DNA of 64,000 nucleotides. It comes from Fistularia commersonii (taxonomy: Eukaryota; Chordata; Actinopteri; Syngnathiformes; Fistulariidae). The position numbers and the translations under genes are program-made. Below the pieces are notes generated by a model. The model did no database searches and was not told the DNA's origin. It worked only from the letters and a program-made list of their open reading frames with translations. The DNA is taken from positions 9,640,616 to 9,704,615 of the forward strand of contig JBBMNZ010000021.1 of assembly GCA_037954325.1 (NCBI GenBank). Reading direction: 5' to 3'. Of the stretch, positions 1-13,558 are shown piece by piece; the first letter of the stretch is position 1, and each line of letters begins with the position of its first letter.

Positions 1-254
1 ATATATATATATATATATACATCAATTTACATTTATCTAAAATGCCATTTTAATATGTATTATTACATATATTTTTATATGTATGCATATGTTTGTATAT
101 TATATATATACGTACAGAAATACAGAAAGAAATAATAATGCAGTTGTTACCATACATTAGTCCACATCAAATGCTTGACAAGGCAGTAATTATGATGAAA
201 AATAATAAAATTGATTATTATACTTATTATACTGTAATTTTAAAAGAAAACATA

Positions 255-290
<36 letters not shown>

Positions 291-426
291 ATACAGAACG
301 AAATAGTAATTCAGTTGTTATCAGACATTTGTCGGCTTCAAACGCTTGCCAAGGCTTTTTCTCATTGCAGAACACATTTGAAGTCTGTATTGTTGTTGCT
401 ATACGAAGCCGAACTATGTTGGCTTT

Positions 427-428
<2 letters not shown>
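1..428. other. AT-rich flanking DNA with (TA)n
   Basis: The stretch is AT-rich, with (TA)n at 1-20 and 258-285. The segments 113-200 and 286-375 resemble each other (acagaaatacagaaagaaataa... then cagttgtta...), suggesting an old local duplication. No gene is seen. Confidence 0.6.
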
Positions 429-461
<33 letters not shown>

Positions 462-462
462 T

Positions 463-513
<51 letters not shown>
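429..513. repeat. Compound (GT)n-(GA)n microsatellite
   Basis: (GT)n runs 429-459 and is followed by (GA)n from about 464 to 513. Open frames across it (VCVC, SLSL, RERE) are repeat artefacts. Confidence 0.98.
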
Positions 514-514
<1 letters not shown>

Positions 515-1633
515 ATGTCCTGCTGAGACCCAGCTGTGTCTACAATTAGCAGGAGGCATGGAATGATGATTGCTGGTGTGGCAACACTAATGTCAAGTGA
601 CAGGTTTCCTTGTGAGGGAAAAGGAAAGCAGCGCAACTCTGTAAAGCAACACAATCCCCCCCCACTCCCATTAATGCACACACATACACATCTATACACA
701 CATGGCCTCATATGTGCACACACAGACAAATTTAAACAAATAAGGATACAGTTGGCGGGGGCGGGGGCTTTAAGTTTGACTGCAAGACATTATGCACCTC
801 TGACAATGGACCGGTCTAATCCTACCTGCTCTGCTTTTCAGAGCACACCGCTGGCCTATTCTTGCCTCACTCACCAGCCCAGCAGAGACGGGCCATTGAT
901 GGGACACACTCAATTACCATAGTAACTCACACAGTAGGTAGGAAGCCCTTCAGCCCCCCCAAACCTCCTAACACACACTCTCTGCACCAACCCTTCAGCC
1001 CCTTCAACCTGGCAGATCAGCAGCAAGTCCGAGCTCGACCCTAGGAGAGCATTTTCACACGAGGCTAATGGGGCTTGGGGTCTCACACTGAGGTGATTTC
1101 ATCCCCTTTGGCTGAGGCCGTATATGTCAATAATGAGCAGGGAAGTTGAGAACCCAAACCCTGCACTGCTTCCCCGGTAAAGTAGCATCTAAGACAATCT
1201 CTGGAAGCATCTATCATTGAGGGGTAGGTCAACGTGCATGAAAAATTCAATGGAAGTTGAACTTGAGGCGACGGACCAAAGGAAAGTTTTTCCCAATAAG
1301 GAGTGTCGTCGCCTTTCACTGGAATCACGAATATGGAATCCAACAAAATCTGTCACTGGCGTGAGGCAGGGGGAAAGAAACAAGAAGAACTAGCAGGAGG
1401 CATAAATGGGGAGGAGAGAGCGACACAGCTTCCTGCTCTTCACAATACCAACACTTTAAAAAACGTAAATATATCTAAAATAGTAGTTAAAAGGTAAACA
1501 TGTATCTTTAGACCATAACTATCTTACCATCCTTTAACTGCATTCACAACTGACAGTTTTTGAAATGTTGCTGCTTTATATGTCAATGGCCTGTGATTAT
1601 TTACAGGCGTCAGTCTACACAATCTTTACTGAG
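514..1633. other. Non-genic flank
   Basis: Mixed-composition DNA with short CA patches near 677-725. Frames are open only in short pieces without recognisable domains. No gene is seen. Confidence 0.5.
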
Positions 1634-1645
1634 GTGTGTGTGCGT

Positions 1646-1687
<42 letters not shown>
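1634..1687. repeat. (TG)n microsatellite
   Basis: TG/CG dinucleotides grade into pure (TG)n. Confidence 0.98.
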
Positions 1688-1689
<2 letters not shown>

Positions 1690-4600
1690 AAGCGCTGTCA
1701 CCCACAGCTCACTGATAGCTCATTTTGAATGTCAGTATGTGTGTTCACACGATGCAGGTGTTGTCACAGACAAGTCTACTCGCTGATGTCAAAACGGGTG
1801 CAAGGCAGGGTGAGTGAAGGAGGCAACCAGCTCAGACATGGTTCGAGAATCCTGGTTTGAAGGTGGAAGTAGTTAATCCCAGTTCCATTTCTTTCTGACA
1901 CCTGATTTGACAAATTGACACCACATACCTTATTCAGATATGTGTTACAAAATGCAGAAATAAACAAGCTAGGATCAGGATATAGGTTGTGATATCTAAT
2001 ATACAGGATACCAGTGCTTTCTTAAAGCGATTGCCTATGTAATTTTTCAAGTTGCAAAAGAAAGTGAGCATGGTGTATATAGTGTGGATTTAATGATTTT
2101 GACAAAAATATCATCTTAAGAAGGTGAGGGTATACATTATTTCAAATTTATTTTCTGCTTTTTTATTACATTTTTTGTTTCTGTTTTAAAAAAATATTTT
2201 TATTTTATTCTAAATTGATAAAAACATTTTCCTGCATATGGTTCCTGCACATTTTCCTGCATATGATGAGTTTTTACCTTGGCCCATTGACACAAATCTG
2301 AAAAATAAGATTATAATTTTTCATAAACATAACCATCTCTATAAATCAAAAAAGTAATGCAGAGTGACTTAAAAATTAGATTATATATTAAAAATGAAAA
2401 ATCCATCACATCCAATGTACCCTACTACTAAATCGTTGAGAATCGTTGTGTAATTTATGAGCACTCTGTATCTTCGGTACAAATATCAATATCCAAGTAA
2501 ACGGATGCTTCATTCCATGTCTAGCAATGACACTGTAATATAATCAGTCCACTGCTAAACTACACAAAACCATCCTTTTGTTTTGTGATCTTCTTGCACT
2601 CTTCATCTAAAGCCTGTTGTCAAAGTCATACCACAATGTCTTACCAAGACCAGGCGTTTACGTACTCTTCCCGGTACTGTCTTGTCCCATTTTTCAACTT
2701 AAGATGGCCTCAATTTCAGGCATGTCTTTGGTCTGGGTCCAATATCTTGTATCCCAAAATATTCGACAAGTTAGATTTGGTTCAGGGCATTACTTCTAGT
2801 CATCTTGCCCCATGTACCAATTTTTGGAGCTGTGAAGACCTTTTGCCGAAGGTGAAAGTATTACCTGCACTTGTATGTCATCCTAAAAGGTGAATGTACG
2901 TGTCTGAGGAGGCAGTGGAGTGGAGTGCTTCCGTAGGACCAAAGTTTCGACACAAGAAGCTAACAGGTCTCAAACTGTTTCGCTTGTGCCAAGGACACAA
3001 TAGGCGAACCGCAAACCATAGACCGAGCTCTGCTGAAAGAGCAACACACCAGGATCAATGGCCATTTCAGCCCGCTTGCTGGTTACGGACTCGTCTCTGA
3101 AGCGGGCAAAGCGCAGAATGTAAACGATAACCAGAATTTGTCATTTTTCTGTCCGCGTCTCTTACAAAAGACTTCTCAATTCTACCCACGAGTGTCAACT
3201 CAATCTCCTCCAAACAAGGACAAATATATTTTGAAAAGACAGATGCGTATTCGGGGCTGTGAGCGCAGGGGCCGCGGAGGGAGTATGTTGTGAGGAACTA
3301 AACAGTTGGAATCACGGTCAGCGACCAGTCATTGAGTAAACACACAATGAGCAACAGAAAAGCTCTGTGGTGGACAATAAAAAGGGAAAAAAAAAAAGCC
3401 GCCAGCTCCGGGCTCTGAGAAAAAGTGAGCCATTCTCCTTACAAAGAGCCGCTTAGGGGTGGATTGAAGGAAGGTAGAAAAAAAGCCTAAAACACTTGTG
3501 GGCTCAGGGAACTCTATAGAGGGAGCGAAAATGGAATAAGCCAGCAAGCACTTGAGGGTCCCGCCGAGCACCTGAATGGGATGGAGGGGTGGAGCGCCGG
3601 TGGTAGGGGGGTCTAGGGGAGGTGAATGGCCTTCTTTTTGGGGTCCAATTTGTCTCTTTTCAACCTGCTCGCCCTGCTCCGACTCTGACAGATGTACAAA
3701 GAGGGAGCGGCGCTGGGCCACTCATCCACATACACCCGTGAGCAGCTGTCACTTTTGTCAGACAAGTTAATCAAACAAATGCCACCGTACCTCCCTTTTT
3801 TTTTAACCAGGCAGAGGGGCGAAAGAGGGGGTTAAAAGAAGGGGCTGTAAAAGGGGGATAGAGACCCTAGAAATGACATGTGGGTCCTCGATCAATGCAC
3901 CCGCCAGACCTCATCAATAACCCAGTTGGACCCGATAAAGGACAAGGCTCCATTAAACTTGCATTTCCCTCCTCTCAGGATGATGTCGGCTTTAGCGTCT
4001 TTAGCGGCTTCCTCCCCGCCGATGCAGCCTGGGAATGCTCAGAGGATCTAGCAGCCAAAGAAACGATGCAGGGAAACAAAATGCTTGCTCTGTAATTATT
4101 AAGGACTCTAAGCTGCTTACAGACTTCATTAAACACAAGTGAAACCTTTTTGTTTTGAGCGGTCACACACTGTCGGTCGAAACTATCCTGCTCGGCTGGC
4201 CTTTTTTTATTATCGTGACCCGCGACTACGGCCATTATTTCACTCCCTATTGGCTTTGTAATCCTTTTCCAGTTACTTTATTTCAACCGAGAGAAGATTA
4301 TGGGGCAGACATGAGAAACAGGAGTCGGGGCGCGGGGTTGTTGTTGTTGTGGACGGAAGGGTGACAAACATCTGGTTGTTTTCTCCCAGAAACGGCAAAC
4401 GGTTGGGCATTTAATCCACAATTTTGATTTACATCAGTATTTTGTTTTCTCATTAGAATCTATTGGTGTGGTATCAGGATTCTGGTCATTTCTGTGTTAT
4501 TCATGGAGTGCTTGGAAATGATTACTGAACTAAATGGTTATAAAAAAAATGCAAAAAATTAAAAAGATTGTGATTTTATAAGATGAAAATGTCATCTTCA

Positions 4601-7500
4601 GAGATTGAATGGGAATTCAAGTTATATCAATGTTTACCATTTAAAAGCAACTTATTGAAGTTTTTGCAAATTTAAAAAAAAATCATTATTCTATTTTATC
4701 ATGTGGGGCGATTTGTTTTATGTTTTTATTCAATTCACTTTTTTTTTAATTTTATTAACTTAATTCACCATGAACAGTACGCCAAATCTAATTTTTTACC
4801 AAAAGATATTCCCTCTACAGTGGCATAAAAAGTGTCATAAGAATTGAAAAAGGAAAAAAACTATCCATCAGTATTTCATAAAATAGAAAAATAGAAACAA
4901 AGAAAAGAAAGCAAAGCAAAACTTAAAGAAAAAGGAAAAAATTTTGAAAGATCTTATGAATGAGCACATACTCTATTATAGCTATAATATTATCTGAATA
5001 TAATTTTCTACGTAATCACCTTCTTAAAATAAAAGTAATTTATCAAAATAAATAATGGTCTTAAAATAAATTAAAAAGTCATTTTTCTGCCAAAAAGGAA
5101 GAATGTTGGCCTAATTTCACTCCCTATTTGACATATGGCTCAGTTTTTGGTGTTTTCTGAAAAAAAAGAAGACTTGGCAATGATACATTTGTTTCTTGTG
5201 ATGGAACTTGGCCTATTTACCCAGTGCTCACATCACCGAGCCATTTGAGCAATGTGACGGGCCGGGAGTTAAGTTTGCGTGTTGCGTGAGCTCAGTCTTG
5301 ATTAAATTGTTCACTTGGCACGGCTGTTAGTCATGCAGTTCATGACCAGACGAAGTAACCGAGGCGTCCCGAACCGTCAAGTGGTATGAAGGCGGCCCCG
5401 TCGCCTGCTGGAATTCCCTCTTGCTGCCGACCCCCACCACCTCCTCATCACCATGCCCTCCAAACACAAACACATGCGCAGCAACACAAATTTATATGCC
5501 ATGCGTCCGCAGTGTCCCGAAGTGCAGCCGTCGCCGCCGCAACCAAAATCCCTCAATCTGCGACTCCATCTGACCCCTGACCCCTCGGGGGCTCTGTCAC
5601 AACCGCCCGGCAAGAGGGAAAGCGGAGCGAGACGGGAGGAGCAGTGGCGGTGGCGATTAAAAAGCGGTTTAAAGTTCGTCACACAGAAGTGCAATTTCGC
5701 CACGCTTGTGAATCTGATAACCACCCAAGGTCAACGGAAATACTTCAAATCAATCAATGAGCCATACTCCTAATCCCCCTCCGGGCAAAGGCAGATTAAG
5801 TGTATAATTGACCTGTGTAATCCCTGTATCTGCAGCTTCAGCCTCAGGGGAGGTGGGTGGGATTGCAAAGGGGGGGTTTGCCTCAAGACTCAAACTCTGT
5901 CCTCTTCCTTGTTGCCCCGCTTCCTCCCAACCTGGCAGCAGGGTGGGGGTGGGGGTGGCGGTGGGGAGGGTGCTGCATGTGGTTGCGTATCAGTGCGAGG
6001 CTGGATTTGGCTCAAGCTAAAGACATGGCTTTTTTTAATCAATGATCCCCGGCCTGCGTCGCGCTAAGTCCCCTCTCCAGTCATTTGAGCACATCTGTTT
6101 TAATCTGGGCCCCTTCAGCCACTCTTTCAAGAACTAAAACCCGGGGAGGAGGGGGCGTTGAGTGGGGGATGGGTAGGCGACGAGGGGGGGGCCCAAATTA
6201 ATTTTGTCCTTATCCCAATAACACATACACACAAACACACGGGTCGGTGTCAGCGAAACTCGTGCACCACTCCAAACCCTAGTGTGTCGTCTCGCAAACG
6301 CAATGTAACTGTTTGAGGGGAAACCACTTTTTTAAATGAATTAAATGACAAAAAAAATTAAAATTCATAATTAGATTTGGATAATTGATCAGAGCCATAG
6401 CTTAAGAGAAATTGTCAAATGTTCTAATGTCGATTACAATTTCTTTGTCTTTCAATAAGCAATGTAGGTTTTGAGAAAAAGTTATCTGGGGCTCAAGAAA
6501 CTCTTACTTTGACTATTTTCTGTCTTTTTTTTGGCTGATCTGCTGTTCTATCCGAGAAGAGACACGATCCAACCTCGAGCTGTTCAACACACTCGCTGAC
6601 CAAAAATGCCAAAAAGTATTAGCTAAAATTAATCGCTATTCCTGCATGTATTGCGAGTAAACGACAGGAGCATTCCTCTGCTAGATACCACAACACTACA
6701 ACGCTGAATTTTACTGCAGTCTCGTGCATCTTTTTTAGTTTCAGTCGACAGGAGAGGAAAAGGAGAAAACCAGCAGGTGATTCATGAGACAAAACTCTGC
6801 CTCGCGTCCAAGAAAAAAGTGTTTTGTGCCCATGTAATCGTGCACATTAAGCTTCAAATAAATAGCAAACTCTTTTCATATGAAATGGAAACAGACAGAA
6901 CCATCATTGTCCAAATGTGTTTTCTGTTTGCTGCCCCCGGGTGAGTTTATATCTTTCGGTCTCATTCTGATTGGTTGGGTTTCACCAGCTTTTCAAGCTG
7001 TTTCCTGTTGCTGCCCGTCCCAGCGCTTACATTTGGGATTTATTGGAGTGTCCTGCAGACTCACACTCTCCGTCAAATTCAGATTATACGGACAACCCTT
7101 GGTATCAGAAGATTAGTCTCATAACTGCAGTTTGTGTCAGGAAACTGAGTCTCCCATTGGGATGGTTTATGTTCATTTTTCTGTATTATACTAAATATGA
7201 GAGGCACAAAGAGCGTTCTGGATGAAGAGAAAAGTAATTTATTCTTTCACACTGATGGAGCAGATAAGAATTTAACAATTGATCCCCTCTGGAGTTGAGC
7301 TTCTGTTTACAGAGGTGTTAGACAGCCGTTTTCTTTGTATAGATGCAAACTATTTTTTCAATCGCATACACTTTATAGCATTGTGACCTGAGGCAGAATA
7401 CAAAATCAACCTTGCATCCCCGAAAGAGATTTGCATGCATCTCTAATCACAATACCGCACCTGCCCTTCCGTTCAATTTTAAACAAAATGTGATAAAAAA
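1688..7500. other. Large intron or flank, non-repetitive, with GC-richer islands
   Basis: No exon is recognised on either strand. AT-rich parts (2000-2580, 4440-5200, 6330-6480) alternate with GC-richer, apparently unique parts (2890-4330, 5220-6310). The sequence 2222-2263 contains attttcctgcatatg twice. The GC-richer islands could be conserved non-coding elements, which only a fish genome alignment can decide. Confidence 0.4.
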
Positions 7501-8590
7501 AAAATAAAAATAAAATAAACTCTGATTGGATTCCTACTTGGGAAGAAAATAAAAGCAAATCTGATTTCAGCTCTCGAAAATGGATTCCCTTCCCCCTATT
7601 GGGATATGTCTAGGAAATGGGTCAATATCAATTAAAAATATCTTGCCCAAGCAAGCCCTCCCACCAATCTAAGTCAGAACATGTGTATTAGCACTTGTTA
7701 ATATGTCATAGATTATGCTCCGTTTCTTGAGACGATGTTGTTTATTTAACATTACTGGCATTAGGGCACATATGGGCCTGTCTGCTGTCACTCGAGACAT
7801 GAAATTATAAGTGTTGACACATATTTCAAAATTAAGAGGCCACGGTGGTATAATCTTCTTACGTTGCTGACATTTGAAGGCGTCTTGATACAAATTCATG
7901 TCATAACCCCAATTAAACTGGCATATGACTTTGCTGGTTCTGAAGAAAGCCGCCTAAAACACCTAAAGTGCTGTGTGGGTGAGTGTGTGTGGGAGGGGGC
8001 TTCCCACTGGGGTCCTATAGAATAATACCCTGTTCTGTTCTAGCTGCTTTCTGCTCATAGTGAGATTTAACAAGAACGTGTGAAATTAAACTTCATGTGT
8101 TGATGTGATTTGAAGCGGAATCTCTTTACAGTAAACCGCTGTGACACACTTGATGAGACTCCCATTGTACCGTCCGGCCCATTGAGGGATTTTCCTCGCT
8201 CTAATCTTGTCAAGTGGCATAAAAATGTGTCCGAGCAAGGGGGGTAAGGGCACCGAAAACAGCGTAAAAATGTCTTTTCTTGAAAATGTGAGTGGATTAT
8301 GCAGTGGGCGGATTGGAAAAAAAAGCTTTTCCCAAAAAACAATTTGATTTGCTTTGCCGTTTAGCTGTTTACTACAGTGTGGCTACACCGAGACTTGACC
8401 GGGTGGATGGGAAATAAGAATCGGACGATGGCAGCGCCGTGGATGGAAGCCTTTGGAAATGCTGAGAGTTGTAGTCAAGCAGCAGACCAAAAAAAAACTT
8501 TACTTGAACTCAAACACCACCTTTCCTTAACTTAAGTGTTTTGGCGCTGTCCATTAAACAGCCTTTTTTATTAGGATGCATACAGCACAT
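7501..8590. other. Non-genic stretch
   Basis: Unique-looking DNA with no exon, no long repeat and no domain in any frame. Confidence 0.4.
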
Positions 8591-8596
8591 TAACAT

Positions 8597-8760
8597 ATTT
8601 GATATTAGATTAGATTTATTGTCATTACGCATGTACAAGTACATGAAGTACAAAATGCAGTTTAGTATCTAACCTATAGTTGAAAAAAATTGAAATAAAA
8701 TAAAAAAATATATAAAAATAAGCATAATAATAATAATAAATAAATAAATAAATAGATCAT
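8597..8760 (-). mobile_element. Retroposon 3'-tail fragment
   Basis: The segment attagatttattgtcatt...acatgtacaagtaca...atgcagtttag is a common fish LINE/SINE 3' end read in antisense. It is followed by AT-rich simple sequence (AATA)n. The family assignment is from memory. Confidence 0.5.
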
Positions 8761-9339
8761 TCGGAGGAACGTAAGGTAAATATCTTGAAGGATAAAGGCC
8801 TTTGAATGTGCAGGGTGAGGGATTGTGATGTTTTTTAAACAGCTGATAAAAGTGCATCTGTTATTATGTATAAAAGGAAACTTTCCATCACAAACCAATT
8901 TAGTAGAAAGTTTTTTTTACTATTATTATCCTTCATTAAGTATCGCTTAAACATACAGTAAGACGGTATTAATAACTTATTTTTCAACTTATCTTGACTA
9001 ATTTATCACTCCTGAAGAATATTAACTTCTGGGACTTAAGCCAGGATTTAAACATTTCCATGATGGAGCACCAGCCAATAAGCCACATAATAATATTTTA
9101 CTGTTACGAGCTGCCTGTTGTGAGCCTCTATGGGATGGAGGTTGTAATCCTCACCAGGGGAAACCGAGCAAACAGATAAATAAACTCAGCCGCCCCCAAG
9201 GGGAGGGGAGGGTGGGGCTGTCTAACAAAGCAAAGATTAAAAGGAGTCCATATTGACCTTATTTTAAGAAGATGCCCCCACAACTCAAATATGTCCGTGC
9301 GCACATGTGCGTGCAGCCTAGCATGCACGCACACGCACA

Positions 9340-9340
<1 letters not shown>

Positions 9341-9389
<49 letters not shown>
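9341..9389. repeat. (CA)n microsatellite
   Basis: Pure CA run, preceded by mixed CA/CG repeats from 9322. Confidence 0.98.
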
Positions 9390-9391
<2 letters not shown>

Positions 9392-10224
9392 ACTCAGAGA
9401 CACAGGCACACTCTGGGGTCTGCTTTGGTGATCTAGGAAAACATACATTAACGGTTATTACTTTCATTTATTTCTTGCCTTCTTTCTTTCTTTTTTAGTC
9501 TGTCCTTGACTTCTTTAATAGAATCATCAACTCCTCATCTTTCACTTCCTCCTTTGGCTTCCCCTTAATCAGGGCTTGCCACCCCGATTATAATGAAATA
9601 TAGCAAAATCTAGCAGATATTTTAAACAATTTAATTTTTTAGGAGTTGGAAAAACTACTACTACTACTACTACTAATACAAATAATAATAATGATAATAT
9701 AATAATCATCATCTTTATTTCTAATTATTCCTTATAATTTGTAAAGTCTCAGCAATACATATCATTTAAACAATATCCTCTGAAAAACCATTATAAAGCT
9801 ACTATCAGTCAAGATGAAATGCCAAGATTCATAGATAAAACGTACTTTTTTAAAAATGTATTTTTTTTTAATTTTAATTCATGTACATATATGCTAAATC
9901 TTTGAGTCACTGTAAAGGAACATAAGCAATAATATAATCTCTACTTTTTTTCTGTAGTGGTCAGTGATGTCCAGGGTCTGATCATTATTTTGTGTCATAT
10001 TCACACATCTTAATCCTGCTTCTAGTCGCAGAGGAATCTCTTACTAACAATTTGAGAAACATAACATTATTGCTCCTGCTTAATTGAATTTGTGACTTCA
10101 CACTGCTCGTCTGAGTTACCAGTTACCAGTTTTATCACTGCTTACTAAGACACTTTATAGTTTCACTGAGACACTTTATAGTTTATAGTTTATTCTTATT
10201 TCTAATTCTGCCTTTCTTTTATTA

Positions 10225-10305
10225 TTTATTACTGTTATATTTTCTGTAACTCTGGCACTGCAATTTCCTTCGGGATTAATAAAGTTGTTCTTATTCTTAT
10301 TCTTA
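10225..10305 (+). mobile_element. Retroposon 3' tail (tccttcgggattaataaag(ttcttattc)n)
   Basis: It ends aatttccttcgggattaat, aaagttg, ttcttattcttattc, the usual 3' end of fish non-LTR elements that finish in short tandem repeats. Only the tail is kept. Confidence 0.65.
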
Positions 10306-12289
10306 AATAACCATCCAGAAAGGGTCTGGAGTGAGGTTTCCCAAGACAAAGAAAAAGTAATGTCCTTCACGGGGAAGGCAAAAAAAGGTTTTCCAGGTGA
10401 GGAAAGTCGCAATGAAGCTTGTAAAACATTCTATATTTGAAGTGAGGAGGTAAAAAAGGGGAAAAAAATGTCTTGGAGGAGAAAAACTAAAACACAAGAC
10501 AGTCCCCGACATGGTGGCCATTGCAATCTTTTTGCCTGTCACTTATTTTCAAGTATTTTTATTCTATTGCTTTTGTACTGTGGCTACAGATTTTTGCCTT
10601 TCAGGAGCAATCAGTGCGATTTTTAGTGAGCCAAAGCCTTTCGCTCGGGTACCAAACATCATAAATCGTTGTTTTCACTTCCAATTTCATCCCCCACGGT
10701 AATTTTAGAACAAAAGGGTCCGATCGGTTTCGGTGACCGTCCTCCTCTTTCCAGTACGATTCGGCAGTAACAACTGAAAGTGTAAAAACAAACATGCAAG
10801 CAGCGCAGAAGTGAAGCCTTCAAGTTGCAGTTCAATGTGCGAAAAGGAGAGAGAGAAGTGACTAAAAAACAAGGGTGGAGTGACAAGAAAAGCACAACAG
10901 AGACACCTTCATCAGCCTCTGTAACGCCAAGGGGAGAGCTGATTGAGAATGACAACAAAGAGGCCGCAGCGAGACTAATCCTGGCAGAAACGCGCTCTCG
11001 CAGAGGAAAAAAAAACAGGGTGTATGGCAAAGCAACGGGTCGGGATGCAGCAGAAGCAAGCAAACATCCATCACCTGACACTCGTGTCAGGAGCGGCGGA
11101 AAGGAAGGGCGGACAGTTTGCACCTCAAGGCCCTCCATTCAACAAAATGGCACAGACAGAAAGAAACAACTGTACGCAGAGCGCAAACACGCAAACGGCA
11201 ACACGCACAGCCGTGACGAGAGGGTGACAGCGTTGTCATCTTTAAACTATGACTATCATAGAAAGTATTTAAAATAGCATATTTGGCAATGTTTCACAGA
11301 AGAGAAAGTAAGAGCATAGCATGTAATATTACATTACTTGTATCCTTATACCCTTTGAAATTGACAGCATGTAAAATTAAATGATTACTCAAAGGTATTT
11401 TCAGCAGCCAGGTTTTTTTTTTTTTATCGAGAATGACTGAACTTTGCTTTTAGAAATAAGAAATGTAAATAAATTGACTCCTGGTGAGTCAAAGTTGAAA
11501 TTTGGGATATCTGTAGTCCAGAGTTGGTGACTCCAGTCCCCATCGACTGGGCAAGATACAGTATTTGGGACATTTTATGTTGATAAACATTATCTTTAAA
11601 TGCAGTGTCAAGTTTTGGCCATTGTTATTCACCTAATCCAGTGCATTTATTGGTCAATGTGTGGCGGCGGTAAAGTGACAGTGCCATGTTTTGTTTATGT
11701 CTTTTCTATAAACTGTTTCAAGACTGTGAGTTCCCTTAAAAAAGGCTGGAAATAGGATGGTCACTGATTCAGACTTAAGACATTTTGTTGATTAAACTCT
11801 TTTTCTACATCTAATTCAACCTACCAACATTTCCTTTTGTGGATTAACAGCCCGACCAGGTAAAGACATGTCATATCATGTTGGCTGTGCATGAAGGCAA
11901 AGGACTCAACATGTCCAGTGTCAATTACAAGTCTTGCAAGTCTAAAAAAATAAAAACACATCTCTCCCCTATTGTTGAGGTGTCAACCGCTAATCATGAA
12001 AAATCAGCTCAATTTCGCTCAAATTTGGAATCGACCTGTGAACAAGCCTCCAGTCCACAAACACGCCTTCGGTGCACGAATACGCAAACAAACAAACTTA
12101 CTCGATTCATCATTGTGTTTCCTTCATATAACGGTTTCTCTCAGTAAGTTAGCCTTCATTATGGTTACCCAAAAAGTTCTAGTGCTTGTGGTAGAAGAAG
12201 TTAGGAATTGTAGTTGATCTGAAGACGAAAAAAATTGCAAAATTGGTTTAATTTAATCATGCCTGGAGTTTTGCCACAATTTGACCCAT

Positions 12290-12414
12290 TGAAAGGTTCA
12301 AAAGACAACAGATATATTTTGGGTATGGAAAATGAATCAATGGGATTTACACTGATTTTTTTTGCGAACGGAGAAAAAAAGAACAAATTGAATTCGTAAT
12401 AGGAGGTTCTACTG
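12290..12414 (+). mobile_element. Tigger/pogo-like element, 3' terminal fragment
   Basis: It resembles the right ends of the elements at 31796-32367 and 43382. It shares the block matching gagatttacattgattt and ends GAGGTTCTACTG followed by a TA dinucleotide at 12415-12416. The left part is missing or unrecognisable. Confidence 0.65.
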
Positions 12415-13394
12415 TAACTAACATGGAATTCCAATGCTAATGAGCGAGCTACGCGGCTACTATATGATGCGTTTGCACGATAAGAGTTGTGCTCCGAACA
12501 CTAAGAGAAAGTCCAACGTAGGGATATGCTGACAGTGCAGCAGGGATTATTCTGATACCGAGAGACTTTACGGCCGTCTGTCCGGATGAAGAAAATACAA
12601 AATAAAATAGGCAGAATAAGTAGATGAAATCTTCAAGAACTGTTAAGTTTGAGGAGGACTTAACTTTGGCTTAAGCGGGCCAGTGGGCCAAAACATGTTT
12701 TTTAGTAAGGCCGCCTGACTGAATGACAAAAGCAAGTTTGCAATCTAAGATTACCAGAGTAATCTTTGATTACTGTTGACATGCATTGCATTGTAGGGTG
12801 TCCTCACACCAGTCCTTTATCTGAGGGGGTTAGCCAGTCACATCTAGACACATCCTCATTACTAGATGGCAGCGTAACCAACAACAACCACAACCACATT
12901 CCGTGAAAAAAGTAAAAAAATGGTTCTTAGCCTCTATATGTGGCCCTATGGTCAACCGTCGAACGGTTTAGGTCAAACTCTGCCTCTGGCCCAATGACAG
13001 CTGGGATAGCCTTTACCAGATGAATTTGATGAAATAAACAAAAAAAAAGAAACAAAACATATACATATATTGAATTATTTAGTGATTGCCGCATTGAATT
13101 ACAGTATAATGATTTTGGTTCAAGGGTCAATAAGGGTCCATGGTGAAGGTCAACATGCGGTCCACATGATGCACTTTGAGATCTTTACTAAAGTATCGGT
13201 TTTAAGTTGTACCACAAGAATGATCACAGATTTTTCTTTATTTTTCGGTGTTTTGTGTGTTGTGGTTCCGATTAGCGTGACCAGCTTGCCTCAGCCGCTA
13301 TTATCATACCGTCCAAACCCTCCTCTTCCTTGCCCTTTGTAATGTAATCTGTCAAATCGCTCATTTTCAGACATCAATAACAACAGCTATTCCA

Positions 13395-13558
13395 AATTTT
13401 TATGTTCGATTGTCTTTATTTCCAATACTGTATATGCTTCTGTTTTTAACTTATAATATTTATAACCAAACTACCTCTACTGCACTGTCCACTCTCTAAT
13501 GTATGAATTGTAATTTCCCATTATTGGAAGATTAAAGGTGCATTCTTTTCTATTCTAA
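13395..13558 (+). mobile_element. LINE 3'-end fragment
   Basis: It reads tgtctttatttcc...tactgcactg...aatttcccattattgg then aagattaaagg and a tattct-rich tail, typical of decayed fish LINE 3' ends. Confidence 0.5.

Noticed and set aside
190..729. Long open frames across GT/GA repeats
   Set aside because: The predicted protein is dinucleotide-repeat translation (SLSL, THTH) without a domain.
5377..5773. Overlapping open frames on both strands in GC-rich DNA
   Set aside because: GC-rich DNA keeps frames open by chance. No domain is seen.
10825..11277. 150-codon open frame, plus strand
   Set aside because: Basic, low-information sequence. The opposite strand is equally open, and there are no splice sites or domain that I recognise.
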